DNA of 64,000 nt from Druceiella hillmani (Eukaryota > Arthropoda > Insecta > Lepidoptera > Hepialidae): contig JAYKKI010000037.1 of NCBI GenBank assembly GCA_039881145.1, positions 15,759,501-15,823,500 of the forward strand, written 5' to 3'. The notes beneath the pieces were generated by a model. It did not search any database and was not told the origin of the DNA. It worked only from the letters and a program-made list of their open reading frames with translations. The position numbers and the translations under genes were made by a program. Of this stretch, positions 47,595 to 58,440 are shown one piece after another. Each line of letters opens with the position of its first letter. Position 1 is the stretch's first letter.

Positions 47595-49969
47595 AATATA
47601 TTAAACAAATTAAATCAGACTAAGCCCAAAAGATCACACTTCCGTAATTATATGTATATACACAGCTCTTCAACATGATACATCCTTTTAGGACGTACAG
47701 TGTATACATTATATTCACTTTGTTTTTTTGTTTTCTAAAATATAGTTAAAATACTAAAAGTACGCTTGTATGTTATAATTCGATGTGTACTTTCAGCAGG
47801 AAAACGTTAATTTTCAGTAAATTTTATTCATTAAGCTCGTGTAATTGATTTCTACTTTAATGTAATTATCTTTCGTAGATTTCGCTGTGCATCTTATTAC
47901 ATACAATTTTTGCTAATATATTTTGGTAAGAATAATGACAACTAAGGCATATAAAATTATTATATAATTGCTATTTCAATCCGGATAAAATTTAGATTAT
48001 CAAGCATTAGTATGTAACTATACATACATTCATACACATTATTACATTCACACATTCAAATATATTATTAAACATATTACAGCGTATCCGAGTAACACGT
48101 CAATAAGTAATTTACATCACAAAAATCTATGTTTTACAATGAAGATCTGGGCGATGAGAAAAATCTGATGAGAATAATTATGTATTTATGAACAAAGAAT
48201 GGAATTATATACCACCTGAAAACAATAGAAATATAATTTTTTTTCTTTTTTTGATCTTTACGACTTTCATATTAATGAAAATGTGTACAAATAATCATCG
48301 TTGATGATGAAGTCATCAAAATTTAGTCATTAGATGCAATTTTCCAAGTTTATAAAAAAAGTAAAACATTTTCATAATGATAGGGCATAAGAAAAATCCG
48401 CTAAACAAATATATAAAAGAATCTCTGATAAATGTGTTTCTTTTTATAAACGAAATCGCAAATTTTCCGATTTAAAATATGAATGAATAATGTTTCGTAA
48501 ATAAATTATTTATATTTTAGTTACTACAGTTGGAAAACAAAATGAAGTGCTGGTTTTTATTCATCTTCATGAAAAGATTGTTTCGAAATTTTGTAAGTTT
48601 TTCATTACGATGTGAATTTAATTATATTTTTTATAACAAAATCCTCGATGTTATGAAAGTTTGATGACTTTCACTTCTACTTCTATATATCATCAGGAGT
48701 TGTACAAATAATTAATTTGTTCAAGCCATTAAAAAGTAACCCTTTAATATTTATGGTCAGGAAGTTTTCAGGCTTGAAAAAATTTGTTCAATGACTTAAA
48801 AGATAAATCTTTTCGAAGCTTTAGAAGAAACTTAAGTTTTCACCGACTGTTAATTTAATGCCGAAATATCCAATATTAAGCTTGATTATATTCAATATCT
48901 CATTAATTTAATAAATTTGTCATTCTTCGGTCTTCCTTTCAATATTTACTCGTTCATTCTTTTCTGAAATCGTGGTATTCATATAGATTTTTTAAAATGC
49001 ATTTTTCTTGTTTAATTGGGTTCAGGTTAGGGGTAAATAGAACCATTAGATGAGAACTACATCCCCCCTCCATCTCTTCTTGAAACAGTTTTTGCATCTG
49101 CTAATATTTCTCTGAAATCATAGTTACAATATTGCAGTGTTGAAACTTATTAACCTATATATTTACCAATAGTAAGAATTAAACAAAATTTTATCTGTAA
49201 ATTTGAGAGAAAGCAAATCTGGTAGAGAAAACTTTAATCTATTTTTATTGTGAGGAGAACCATTGTAAGGAAGGAGTTATGAGGATTCTAAAAGAATTTT
49301 TATTCAGATTTGTATCGAAGATATTTCGACGCATATAGCTCAACGCATCACCAGAAAATATGTCCAATCACCTTCACATTTTCCACACTAATAATGTTAA
49401 CATAATGAAAAGAAAGTTACTAGACTTCTAGAGCAATTTACCCTAAAATTATGATTATGTGTCCAGATCTAATCGTTTTTAAGATATATGTGCTACTTTT
49501 TTCAAGCACATGAAGGATATATGTATCCTGAAAGATAACAAATAATATCTGCAAATAGTTTCAGAAGGGTACCACGTATATTTAAACACAAAAATGAGAA
49601 TGAAACTCTCTTGCTAGTTTTGCTTGAACTTAACAGATTCTACATGCACGTACTTCTCGTAAATCTCTTTTTGGATTTCGAAATCAAGTGGCTGAAATTC
49701 AGCATGCCCGCCTGTCCCCCTTTCGTAAATCCGATAATATTTTTATCCGTCCGCATACCACTGCATCATGGCTTTTTCAGAGATTAATTTTGATAAGATT
49801 TTAGAAAAACGTTTTTAAATTACGTTAATACCTAGAATTTAGGAATTAAATTATTGTTTATAATTTACACATTTGATTATATTCACATTTGATTATATTT
49901 TTTAATAAGACTTATTTCTCACGAGTTATGTCTCTAAATCTATGGGATCGGCTACTCACTGACCAGGGA
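47595..49969. other. AT-rich non-coding desert
   Basis: No gene supported. Nothing recognised. Confidence 0.45.
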
Positions 49970-50455
49970 GGAAGGGAAAGAGAAATTCGAAGAAGAACGC
50001 AAATGGCCAAATTTACTATAAGCAAACTAACGCGATTATGGTAAAACAGAAAGGTCTCTAATAATATAAAAATGAGAATAGTAAGAACTTTAGTCTACTC
50101 GATTTTCCTGTGTGGTTCTGAGTCGTAGGTAATTCGATCGGTGGAGCGCAAGAAGACAGACGCATTTGAGGTGTGGTGTTAGAGACGAATGCTGCGCGTA
50201 TATCTTGTACAGCCAGAAGAACGAACGTATCGATTAGAAAAAATCAAAATAGTCAGTTACTTTGGTCACACTGTACGCAGGGAATAGGATAACATAGAAG
50301 AGCTAATAGCTAACGGGAAAATCAACGGTAATAAACGACCCCGCGGTAGATTTCCTACTCGATGGTCTGACCAGGTTACTACCCTCACATGCCTCCTAAT
50401 CACATCTATTATTAGGAAAGCCGAGGACAGGGCTAAATGGAAAAGAACTTATTAA
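49970..50455 (+). pseudogene. Non-LTR retrotransposon ORF2, C-terminal fragment
   Basis: The plus strand reads EIRRRTQMAKFTISKL, then IKMRIVRTLVYSIFLCGSES, stop, a DAFEVWC / RRMLRVY block, YFGHTVRRE, a GNKRPRGRFPTRWSDQ-like block and a KAEDRAKWKR-like end. This order (R-x-R-x(3)-A, K-x-R-L-v-x-T-l-v, YGSE-W, AFEMWC-RRML, FGHI-R, PRGR-x(2)-RW-DQ, AEDR-x-W) is the conserved post-RT tail of insect RTE/CR1/jockey-like elements. Stops and small frameshifts are frequent and the RT core upstream is absent, so it is a 5'-truncated, decayed insertion. Confidence 0.85.
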
Positions 50456-52368
50456 CGAAGCCAAAAAATTATTTCTGTTAACTTGCGTTAAGGAATGAAG
50501 TAAGTATATGGGCAACCTTGTTACTATATTACATATGTAAAATATGTAGTGTGGGTTATGTTTACGTATTGAAAAATAACATCAAAATTCTTAAAACCTT
50601 TATTTTAAATATTTAATTATTCACAGGATATGAAGCTTTTAAATTTACTTACAGCGTGAGTTCAACTCCAACTTACCATGTTTATTTCAATCTAATTTGC
50701 ATAGATGAACTTCTTTGCTATATATGAACATATTTGAATAGCCATTTGCTATTTTCTTTAAATTTAGTATTTTACTGCTAGATTTTAAATGACATACGTG
50801 TATAATTTATGATTCAGAGATATCCAAGTTATTATTCATACTTAAGGAAATGCATGAATTCAAGCATACATTTAAAATGGACTATATATACATTTTAATA
50901 TTAAATATAGTACATTTTAAATGGACAATAACATATGGTATGAATATCTCCTATAACTTAGTGTTAAATGAAATTACATTGTAATCAAAATAAAGGAAAG
51001 AAAGTAATCGCTCACTAATATCATCCCTTAAAATTAAATTTAAAATCAATAATTTAGATCATTGTATAGTTTACACTATACAGTTATCAACCTATAACCC
51101 TTTAATCTAAAGTTGAATGTAAATAATTAATAAAAGATATTACTTTGTACTTTTTTATTCCCTAATTTTTGGTTTCAAAATTTGTTTCATTCAATGATTT
51201 CTTTTAAATATCAATATCCAATTTTTTTAGTTGTAATTTGATCTAGTGCTTTCCTAAAATATACTAAAACGGGAAGTTCCACTTTGTAGGTTCTAAAGTA
51301 CGTGGAATAAAAACCACGATAAATTTCATTGCGTTTAGAAGAAATATGTTTGACGTCTGTGAAGAATGTATCGGGAAAATAATTATTAATATTCGTACGT
51401 AGTATAATGAAAATACTACATACTTTTAAATAAATAGGGTATTGCATGCGCTTAAATACATGAGAAATCCTCGCGGCGCGATTTCTACACATGTTTAACA
51501 GGTTTATATTAGTATCAATACAAACCTTCGTGCCAACAAAAATAAAGAATTTCCTTAATTGTATATACATATTTGAAGTATTAAATATTCTGAAAAAATT
51601 ACCTAAAAAGTATTTATTTTAGCCTGATATGAAAATGAGTCATAATATAAAATAAATATTAATATGGATTTTCGTGTAAAGCTTCAAAAATATATTATAT
51701 TGTTCCTTAAAACGAAGGGAAGTATATAAATATTTACTCCTCTAATACAACAAACGTTTAATAATTTATGGCTTAACGAGTACTTTTCCTCAGTAAACTT
51801 TGTTGATTATCTCATTTTCCTTGAAAAGTAGTTTTCCGACCGTATGTTTTCATCAACACTTGATATAAGAATAAATATTTTATTATATAAGAATACTAAA
51901 ATATAAAATAATAAAACACAATATGAGAATAAATATTACATTAACTGGAAAACAATTTTCAGAAAGAAAATAGATATCACCGGATAATGCTGAATTGTAA
52001 AAGTACATAACACGATCACATGTTGTTATTACTAAAAAAAGTTAAGTAGAAATCTCTTTATTGAGTAACTAGTAGTGTCAGAGGTAAATAATAATTTAAT
52101 GTGGATCTGCTTACTTGCATTACCAGTAACTCCTAGTGGCGATCATTTAAAAAACAATTTAAAATATATGTACAAATATAAATGATTATATATTTGTTAT
52201 TTTTCATTTTAACCTTGTCCTGTGGTTAGTAAGCTAGTGCTTACTTCTGCATGTCGCTGTCGGAGTGATACAAATCACTTTCCATTTGGCCGGGTATGTC
52301 TTGTGTCCAACTAAAATTCGACCTCATACTTTAGTTAAGAGTTTGTTGAATATATAAGAAGTGATGTG
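50456..52368. other. AT-rich stretch holding one unexplained ORF
   Basis: Mostly featureless AT-rich DNA. CATTTTAA-TGGAC motifs recur at about 50870-50935. The 119-codon minus frame at 51211-51570 is listed separately. Confidence 0.4.
51211..51570 (-). CDS. Hypothetical 119-codon ORF
   Basis: The longest open frame outside transposons and microsatellites. The translation has a mixed composition with cysteines and arginines (CRNRAARISHVF around 28-39) and no signal peptide, membrane segment or motif that I recognise. No flanking splice sites, promoter or neighbour supports it. In DNA of this AT content, where stop codons are frequent, 119 codons is unusual but possible by chance. It could be an exon or a relic of an unknown element. 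Confidence 0.2.
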   Translation of the reverse strand: MYIQLRKFFIFVGTKVCIDTNINLLNMCRNRAARISHVFKRMQYPIYLKVCSIFIILRTNINNYFPDTFFTDVKHISSKRNEIYRGFYSTYFRTYKVELPVLVYFRKALDQITTKKIGY

Positions 52369-52575
52369 CTGACATTATCTCCATATCCTTGAATAATGTA
52401 ATCCAATCAGTTATTAGAGTCACTCGAGCGTTTTATTTCCTTAAAGACTAGTATTAACTGAACAGTACCGAGGTGCGGAACTCTTAATAATGTTGTGCAA
52501 CTGTAGGGAAGCTAGGATGCTATGTATATGATATGTAAAGAGTAGTTTGGTGAGGCAGATAAAAGAAATTGGAAT
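52369..52575 (-). repeat. Dispersed repeat family B, copy 2
   Basis: Reverse-complement partner of 45833-46040. Just beyond its right end lies a GC-rich patch (52590-52650: GCAGCCGCCGTGCTCTCG, CGCCACGGTACGACACGC) that copy 1 lacks, so the repeat boundary is probably near 52575. Confidence 0.8.
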
Positions 52576-54364
52576 GTGTTAAAAGCTGATGCAGCCGCCG
52601 TGCTCTCGTGCGTAACGCCACGGTACGACACGCATCGCAAAATGGCAAGATCGCGTGCTCTTCATTTTTTTTTCATTTACGACGCAACGATGCTGTCGTA
52701 TTAATAATTAATAAAAGATATCACTTGGCATATACCAATATTACTTTTTCAGACTTTTAATATTCGTAGTTAAAAACTTACGAGTGGTAAGACGTCCGAC
52801 AAAACGTTTTGAGGCTCAAATAATGCAAAGAAATGCCGTACCATAAAATATTACTCAATATTATCGATTTTATTTTACAAGAACCTTCAATGTTACCCTA
52901 ATCAATGGTATTTTTGGGGAACAAATATTTCATTCAAGTTTGATGTAACCTTAAAAAAAACGACAATGTAATATTTCTTTTTGATTCTTTTTGATATGCA
53001 TTTCAAGAAAAAAAATGAAAAGTCCGTACGCTTAATACAGCTATCTTGTTGCGAAATTCAACCACAGTCTGCCTAAAGTTAAAAAAGTTATGAATATACG
53101 ACGAACATGAAGTTATAAGGGTTTATTATTCTCCTTTTGGATAAGTGAATTCAAAAATAGCACGAATTTTTACATTTAAACGTTATTTGGAATAAGTTTC
53201 AAACAATATCCACAAAACTATTTTTGTAATTATGTTACATTGAAAAAAAAATCTAAATATAAAACTCGAAGTTATATCTAATTTAAGGAGCAATGAATAA
53301 AAATAAATATATTCGTAAACAAAATAAGGCAGAAGGCGTCACAGCATCTTTGCATTCACATTCCGACCAAGTCGTAAAATATAAACCCTATTAGAGTCGA
53401 CGTAAGGCCGTTATAAATGTTACCCTTGTAGGATATGTACATGTGTAGAATCTGCGATCTGTCTTCATTGTGAGAAGTTTTATAGGGTTTTATTGCTTTA
53501 TATATCAGCTGCAAAGTAAGGCTTTAACGGGTAACCTGACAATGGTTGTATATAAGGTTGTATTTTATAGCCCTTACTCCTTCGTAAGACAGATTGAAGT
53601 ATAGTTTTATGGGAATTCAAAATCGCTATAAATACGGTGTAAATTTAGACGCGCAATTTTAATATAAAAAACTTGGTATTAAATAAACTGATGATTTAGC
53701 TGTCCATTAATTTCGGGCGGTATCGAGTGTGAACCTAAAGTATTTATGATTTACATTCTAAAACTATACTATTTAAAACCTTATTCTGTAATTATATTTA
53801 GTTTGATGAAATCGAAAATATTTGTTTAAACATTTCCTTTATTTATTCGAATTTATTAGAATTGAATTAGTACTAAATTAGATTTATTGATATATTTTTA
53901 TTTAATAACTTGTTATAATATACATTAACAGTAAATATATATTTATTCATATTGTGCCAGTAATCATTTTGATTCGCACATTACGAATTATTTTTATTTT
54001 CGTTTCTTGAACGTTTTTCATTAAATATGATTTTAATTTTAGACAGTGAAATGCGATAGGTTATTCAAATGTGAAAGAATGTTATAATTTGTGAGATGTT
54101 AAGATTAAATATATAAATGCTGAAAATTTCCATGTTATTTTAGTTGTGCGAATACTAATTTATTATCATATCTCAATTTGAGACTTTTGATATAATGCTT
54201 TCTGATAATGAGGGTGTATATGATAAAGACTTATTAATATATTACTTAAGACTTATTAATATTAACTTAATAATATTCAGGCTGTGTCTCGACTTGACGT
54301 ATAGCCGAATAAACGTAACGTGGTATTATTAACTAAAACAGTATGAATGATTAATTTGATTAAC
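52576..54364. other. AT-rich stretch with one GC-rich patch
   Basis: The GC-rich patch at about 52590-52655 has no recognisable product. The rest is featureless. Confidence 0.45.
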
Positions 54365-54424
54365 TTGACCGGAATTACTTATATTTACGATTTACAAATC
54401 GTAAATATAGGTAATTCCGGTCAA
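54365..54424. repeat. 29-bp inverted repeat with 2-nt loop
   Basis: TTGACCGGAATTACTTATAT...GATTT (54365-54393), loop AC, then the reverse complement at 54396-54424. The only imperfection is a T-G pair at 54379/54410. Nothing marks a transposon terminus. Confidence 0.9.
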
Positions 54425-55176
54425 TTTACAACGCAAAACTTAGAAAAAAAACAATTGTTAAAACAATGTCTTATCACAAATATTTAACGAAAAACTATGT
54501 ACTTTTTAATTTATTTATAAAACAGTAATACAAACACGACAATGAGAAAGACTTAATATGGGACTCAAATAAATAAAAGATGGAAATACTTATATCTGAC
54601 CAGTTTTTCTTACGAATCATGTAAGGAGAGAACAAATTATTAAATTGTCGTTAAATACATATTGAGAGTTATAATTTAATTATTTTAAATTTTTATTTAA
54701 ATTAACTACTTTATAGGACAAAATGAAGTATTTAATTAAAGTTGATTAAGCGTCATCAGTACCTAGTTGAATTGTATCGGTGCAGGTTCGTACCTTATCT
54801 GTATCAAATATTCAGCCATTTTAATGATAGCAATTTTGCATTTTTAATTTATATTTAAATATTTATATACTTTATTGCGTACAATTGGCATATATGACTG
54901 ACTTATTACAAGAGTAATATTTCACAGCCAACCAGAACACCAGCCCAGACATTTTCGCGGGTGGCCGGACAACGAACTCTTCGAGATGCACCGAGCCTTT
55001 AAAGGCCATAATATTCCTTGTGATTAACTCAATACACCACGGCGAGAAGATTTAACATTGCTATCGATGGTATCTATCATTATATATTTCGCAATTATGA
55101 ATGGTTTTAATCTCTTCTTGGACAATTACATCATAATTCCATTTTAATTTTAAAATATAAATTTTTTAATAAATAA
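54425..55176. other. AT-rich stretch with a GC-rich patch
   Basis: Positions about 54930-55060 are GC-richer (CAGCCCAGACATTTTCGCGGG, GTGGCCGGACAACG). Short open frames there show nothing I recognise. It may be a fragment of an old element. Confidence 0.4.
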
Positions 55177-55238
55177 AATCAATCATCCATTAAGTACCTT
55201 TTAGTATATAGTAAAAGGTATTTAAAGGATGATTGATT
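55177..55238. repeat. 62-bp imperfect palindrome
   Basis: AATCAATCATCC at the left pairs with GGATGATTGATT at the right, and TACCTTTTA with TAAAAGGTA in the middle, with a few mismatches between. The centre is AGTATATAGT. It ends about 80 bp from the left edge of the PLE. Confidence 0.75.
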
Positions 55239-55347
55239 GTACGAGGCTGATACATTAACAACATAAAAATATTACACAAAAATCGTCAATTGTCTATGAT
55301 TCATAGATAATAAATTGCAAACTACGTGATGTAGTATTATTTCTACT

Positions 55348-55419
55348 ATCTTTAATTTCTTTACCACGACCTAGGTTTCGTTGTATTACAACATCTTCAG
55401 GTGGGATATTAGCAAAGAT
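55348..55419 (-). ncRNA. Type I hammerhead ribozyme, downstream pseudo-LTR
   Basis: On the minus strand: stem I 5' arm AUCUUU plus CCAC; core CUGAAGA (55394-55400); helix II GUUGU-AAU-ACAAC; GAAA (55376-55379); helix III A-CC-UA-GG-U; cleavage triplet GUC (55368-55370); then GUGG and AAAGAU closing stem I. All core positions are kept; one extra base sits between A9 and helix II, which some natural hammerheads tolerate. Helix III is only three pairs with a two-base loop, and the octamer ACCUAGGU is self-complementary, so a dimeric fold is plausible. PLE-encoded hammerheads of this type are known, and cleavage would cut unit-length RNAs. The fold was made by eye. Confidence 0.88.
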
Positions 55420-55667
55420 TAACTCTTAGGAACAACCAACAGCATTTATATGTTTCAAACACAATAGCGGAAGACTACTTTGTGCGGATTTTTCCATTGT
55501 TTATGTTAGTGAGTTTATTGCAGGGGCGCAGACTAGGTTTTATTATATTACAGAGAGTTATACAATATACCAGTATTCTAGTTGGGGTAATAAATTCAAT
55601 TGTTGTTATTATGTGAAGTTATACAATGCAAACTTTAGGGTGTATGTAATAAAATTAAATGGAAATT

Positions 55668-55817
55668 ATTGTCGGTAATATATTGCAAAGGCAAGGGTAT
55701 TTGAAAGTAAGGCCAAGGTAATATACTAATTCTACATATCTTATTATCGGTAATATATTTATACAAAAGCAAGGGTATTTGAAAGTAAGGACAAGGTAAT
55801 ACACTAATTCTACATAT
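55668..55817. repeat. 75-bp tandem repeat in the PLE 3' region, two units
   Basis: The unit starting at 55668 recurs at 55743 (TCGGTAATATATT, AAGCAAGGGTATTTGAAAG, CTAATTCTACATATCT). A 60-codon minus frame crosses both units but is explained by the duplication and not by a gene. Confidence 0.9.
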
Positions 55818-55862
55818 CTCCGATTTTGTGTATTCATATATTTATTTATTTATTTCTTTTAA

Positions 55863-55884
55863 TTTTTTTTTTTTTTTTTTTTTT
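55863..55884. repeat. A-tract (minus strand) in the PLE 3' region
   Basis: 22 consecutive T on the plus strand here, and 21 in the duplicate at about 58956-58976. It lies between the ORF stop and the 75-bp tandem repeat, not at the element's end, so it is an internal tract and not a terminal poly-A tail. Confidence 0.85.
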
Positions 55885-55971
55885 ATTATATATACTTATA
55901 TTTATATGTGTATTAATGCTGAAACAGTTTCCAGGGTACTGTAGTATCAATGTTTTATATTTATATTATAT

Positions 55972-58230
55972 CTAGAAGATATTAAGAATGGGTGATGATA
56001 TTATATTTAGTTGTTCATTTAATATATTGACCTTGATATCTTTTTTATGTCTGTTTATTTCTAATGTTTCTAGGATGTTAAGTTTATTGCCTTTTGTATT
56101 TATTTGTAATATATAGGGGGCATTATCAGTATGGGGGTGATGGTTATTTTCAATGAGATGTTTAGCAAAGTGAGATGTGTCTGGTTTATTATTACGCCAG
56201 TTGGCGATGTGTTCTTTATATCTTGTATTAAAATCTCTTCCTGTTTGACCTATGTATACACTATTACAATCGTTACATTTAAGTTTATAGATACCACTCT
56301 TTTTATGTTTATCTATTTTTTCTTTATTATTAATAAGGGTTTCACCCAAGTTATTTAAGGTACTATACGTACATGTTATATTATTTATATTTTTATTGTT
56401 AGTTAAGAGTTTTCCTAATTTGAGTGATACATTACCTATGTATGGGATAGATTTATAGTAAATATTATTCTTATTTGATGCGACCGGGTATATTTCTTGT
56501 ATTAGTATTTTTCTTAATTTATTATGGTACAGTTTTGTGACAATTGATGGGTCATAATTATTATTTGTTGCGATTTGTCTTATAGTTTTTATTTCTTTAC
56601 GTAGGTTAGGTTTTTCAAGAGGGATGGTTAAAGCTCTGTGAATCATGGAATGAAAGGCTGCTAACTTATGGGACCAAGGGTGTTGAGATTGACCATTAAT
56701 TATGGAGTCTGTAAATGTGTCTTTTCTAAATATACTAAATTTATGTTTATTATTTTTGCGTTCTATTGTTATATCTAAAAAATTAGGTTTATTATCGGAC
56801 TCTACTTCTAAAGTGAATTTGATATTATTTTGTAGGGAGTTAGCAAAGTTAACAAACTGGTCTAACTGTCGCTGTGTACCTTTCCAGCATATAAGGATGT
56901 CGTCAACGTATCTATAATAGTATAATATATTGGTCGCTAATTTACTGTTTAAGAGGCTGGTTTCTAGATGGTTCATAAATAACTCGGCTAAAAGGGGGCT
57001 GAGGGGGGAGCACATTGCAAGGCCATTAACTTGTTGAAAAAATTTTTTATCGAATAGAAAATAATTTTGGTCTGTGCATAGTTTAAAGAGATCTCTAATT
57101 TCCGATGCTTCAATGGGATTTAATATTTTCTTTTCTAGAATATCTGAAATGATATTTAGGCAATCTTTTGGTGGTATATTAGAAAATAAGTTTACTACGT
57201 CGAGTGATACTAATTTACAATTGGGTGTTAGATGTATATTTTTAATTTTATTACAGAGATCAATAGAGTTTTTAATGGTATGTTTAGGCGCAAATCCGGT
57301 TTTTTTACGGAAGATCTTATTCAGGTGAAAAGCTAATTTTTTTGTGGGTGCGTTTGTGTATGAGACAACAGGTCGTATGGGTATATTTGGTTTATGAATT
57401 TTAGGTTGTCCATATAGTATTGGGGGTCTAGGGTTCATTTCTATAACTTTATGTTTCGCGAATTCGTTAGGAAATATGATGTTACAGGTTTTAATTAATT
57501 GTTTTACGTTATCTGCAAATGTCGTGGTGGGGTCCCTTTGTAGTTTTGTGAAGTCATCTGGTTTAAGGAAATCGTACACTTTATTTTTATATTCATTTTG
57601 GTCTAGAATAACTATAGTGTTGCCTTTATCTGCTTTAGATATGGTGAGTTTATCTTCATTAATTTTAATTTGTAGATTACGTTGTGTCAAAATTTCGTCA
57701 TTAATGTGTGTCTTGGTTTTAGAGTATTCTTTACATATTATATTAGCAGCTTTGTGTTTAGTAAGTGCGTCCTGGTTACTGAATGCAATGATGGTATCTA
57801 CTACTAGTGATTCTATGTTTTTTCTTGATGGTGCGGTAGGAATATTATATTTAAATCCTTTATTTAAAAGTTCTAGCTCTTTATTATTAAATGTTGATTG
57901 TGAAAGGTTTACTATTCTAGGATAAAACGTTTGCTTGGGTTTGACTTTTGGTTCCTGGGTTTTGGCTTTCAGTTTTTTAATTTTGTTAATTTGTTTTTGT
58001 GTTATGTTTTTTATTATGGTACTGACATTATTTCTAATTTTATAGTCTAAAGTATCAAATTCTATAGGGTGAAGGAGATATGTTAGAGAAGAGTGTATTA
58101 CCTTTAGACAGAGGTTTATGTTGTCTCGTTTGATGGTAGATTCCCGAATTTCTTCCTTCAGCCAGGTGGTGACGGCTTTAGTTGTTGCTTTCTGGGCTGC
58201 TCGAGTTGTTCCACTAATCTTTACGTTCAC
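55972..58230 (-). CDS. Penelope-like element reverse transcriptase / GIY-YIG endonuclease (752 aa)
   Basis: Single uninterrupted ORF for the PLE polyprotein, which copies element RNA at a nicked chromosomal site. Conserved regions in order: KADKGNTIVIL (199-209); PPILYGQPKIHKP (269-281) and RPVVS (286-290), typical of PLEs; RT motif A LVSLDVVNLFSNIP with D344; motif B GLAMCSPLSPLLAELF (403-418), where the family usually has MGSPLSP, so C407 replaces glycine; motif C YVDD (441-444); FLDITIER (484-491); GIY (646-648) with CxxC (652, 655), YIG (659-661), R670, and H691/H697 completing a CCHH pattern typical of PLE endonucleases. The length fits a full PLE protein. The start is the first ATG after stops in the leader. 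No break is visible, so activity is plausible, although the C407 change needs checking. Confidence 0.95.
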   Translation of the reverse strand: MNVKISGTTRAAQKATTKAVTTWLKEEIRESTIKRDNINLCLKVIHSSLTYLLHPIEFDTLDYKIRNNVSTIIKNITQKQINKIKKLKAKTQEPKVKPKQTFYPRIVNLSQSTFNNKELELLNKGFKYNIPTAPSRKNIESLVVDTIIAFSNQDALTKHKAANIICKEYSKTKTHINDEILTQRNLQIKINEDKLTISKADKGNTIVILDQNEYKNKVYDFLKPDDFTKLQRDPTTTFADNVKQLIKTCNIIFPNEFAKHKVIEMNPRPPILYGQPKIHKPNIPIRPVVSYTNAPTKKLAFHLNKIFRKKTGFAPKHTIKNSIDLCNKIKNIHLTPNCKLVSLDVVNLFSNIPPKDCLNIISDILEKKILNPIEASEIRDLFKLCTDQNYFLFDKKFFQQVNGLAMCSPLSPLLAELFMNHLETSLLNSKLATNILYYYRYVDDILICWKGTQRQLDQFVNFANSLQNNIKFTLEVESDNKPNFLDITIERKNNKHKFSIFRKDTFTDSIINGQSQHPWSHKLAAFHSMIHRALTIPLEKPNLRKEIKTIRQIATNNNYDPSIVTKLYHNKLRKILIQEIYPVASNKNNIYYKSIPYIGNVSLKLGKLLTNNKNINNITCTYSTLNNLGETLINNKEKIDKHKKSGIYKLKCNDCNSVYIGQTGRDFNTRYKEHIANWRNNKPDTSHFAKHLIENNHHPHTDNAPYILQINTKGNKLNILETLEINRHKKDIKVNILNEQLNIISSPILNIF

Positions 58231-58411
58231 GTGACTGGGTATTAGATTACACTTTATACACGTTTTGTTAAACCATATGCTTTGTACCGCCTTCCGAAAT
58301 TTAATTCGGAGTCGACGTTACAATATCGCCAATGTAGCCAAATCGGCTGTTTTCAAATATTGAATATATTTGGCGTTAATTTTGTAGAAATTCATTATTG
58401 ACAATTAAATG
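58231..58411 (-). promoter_or_regulatory. PLE 5' leader between ribozyme and ORF
   Basis: This 181-bp segment lies only in the full unit, between the upstream pseudo-LTR and the ORF start. After self-cleavage at 58461 it would form most of the 5' untranslated region. Part of it (about 58361-58411) recurs in the solitary relic at 32241-32395, which confirms it belongs to the element. No promoter motif can be assigned. Confidence 0.6.
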
Positions 58412-58440
58412 AAACTACGTGATGTAGTATTATTTCTACT

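Larger units (their letters stand above)
55319..56218 (-). repeat. Pseudo-LTR, downstream copy
   Basis: Direct repeat partner of 58412-59310 (offset 3093, then 3092 beyond the T-run). On the minus strand it contains ORF codons 671-752, the stop, an A-tract (55863-55884), a twofold 75-bp tandem repeat (55668-55817), a unique segment and the ribozyme close to its end. Confidence 0.95.

Noticed and set aside
56131..57925. Four plus-strand frames of 71-149 codons
   Set aside because: They lie antisense to the intact PLE ORF, whose motifs clearly identify the minus strand as coding.
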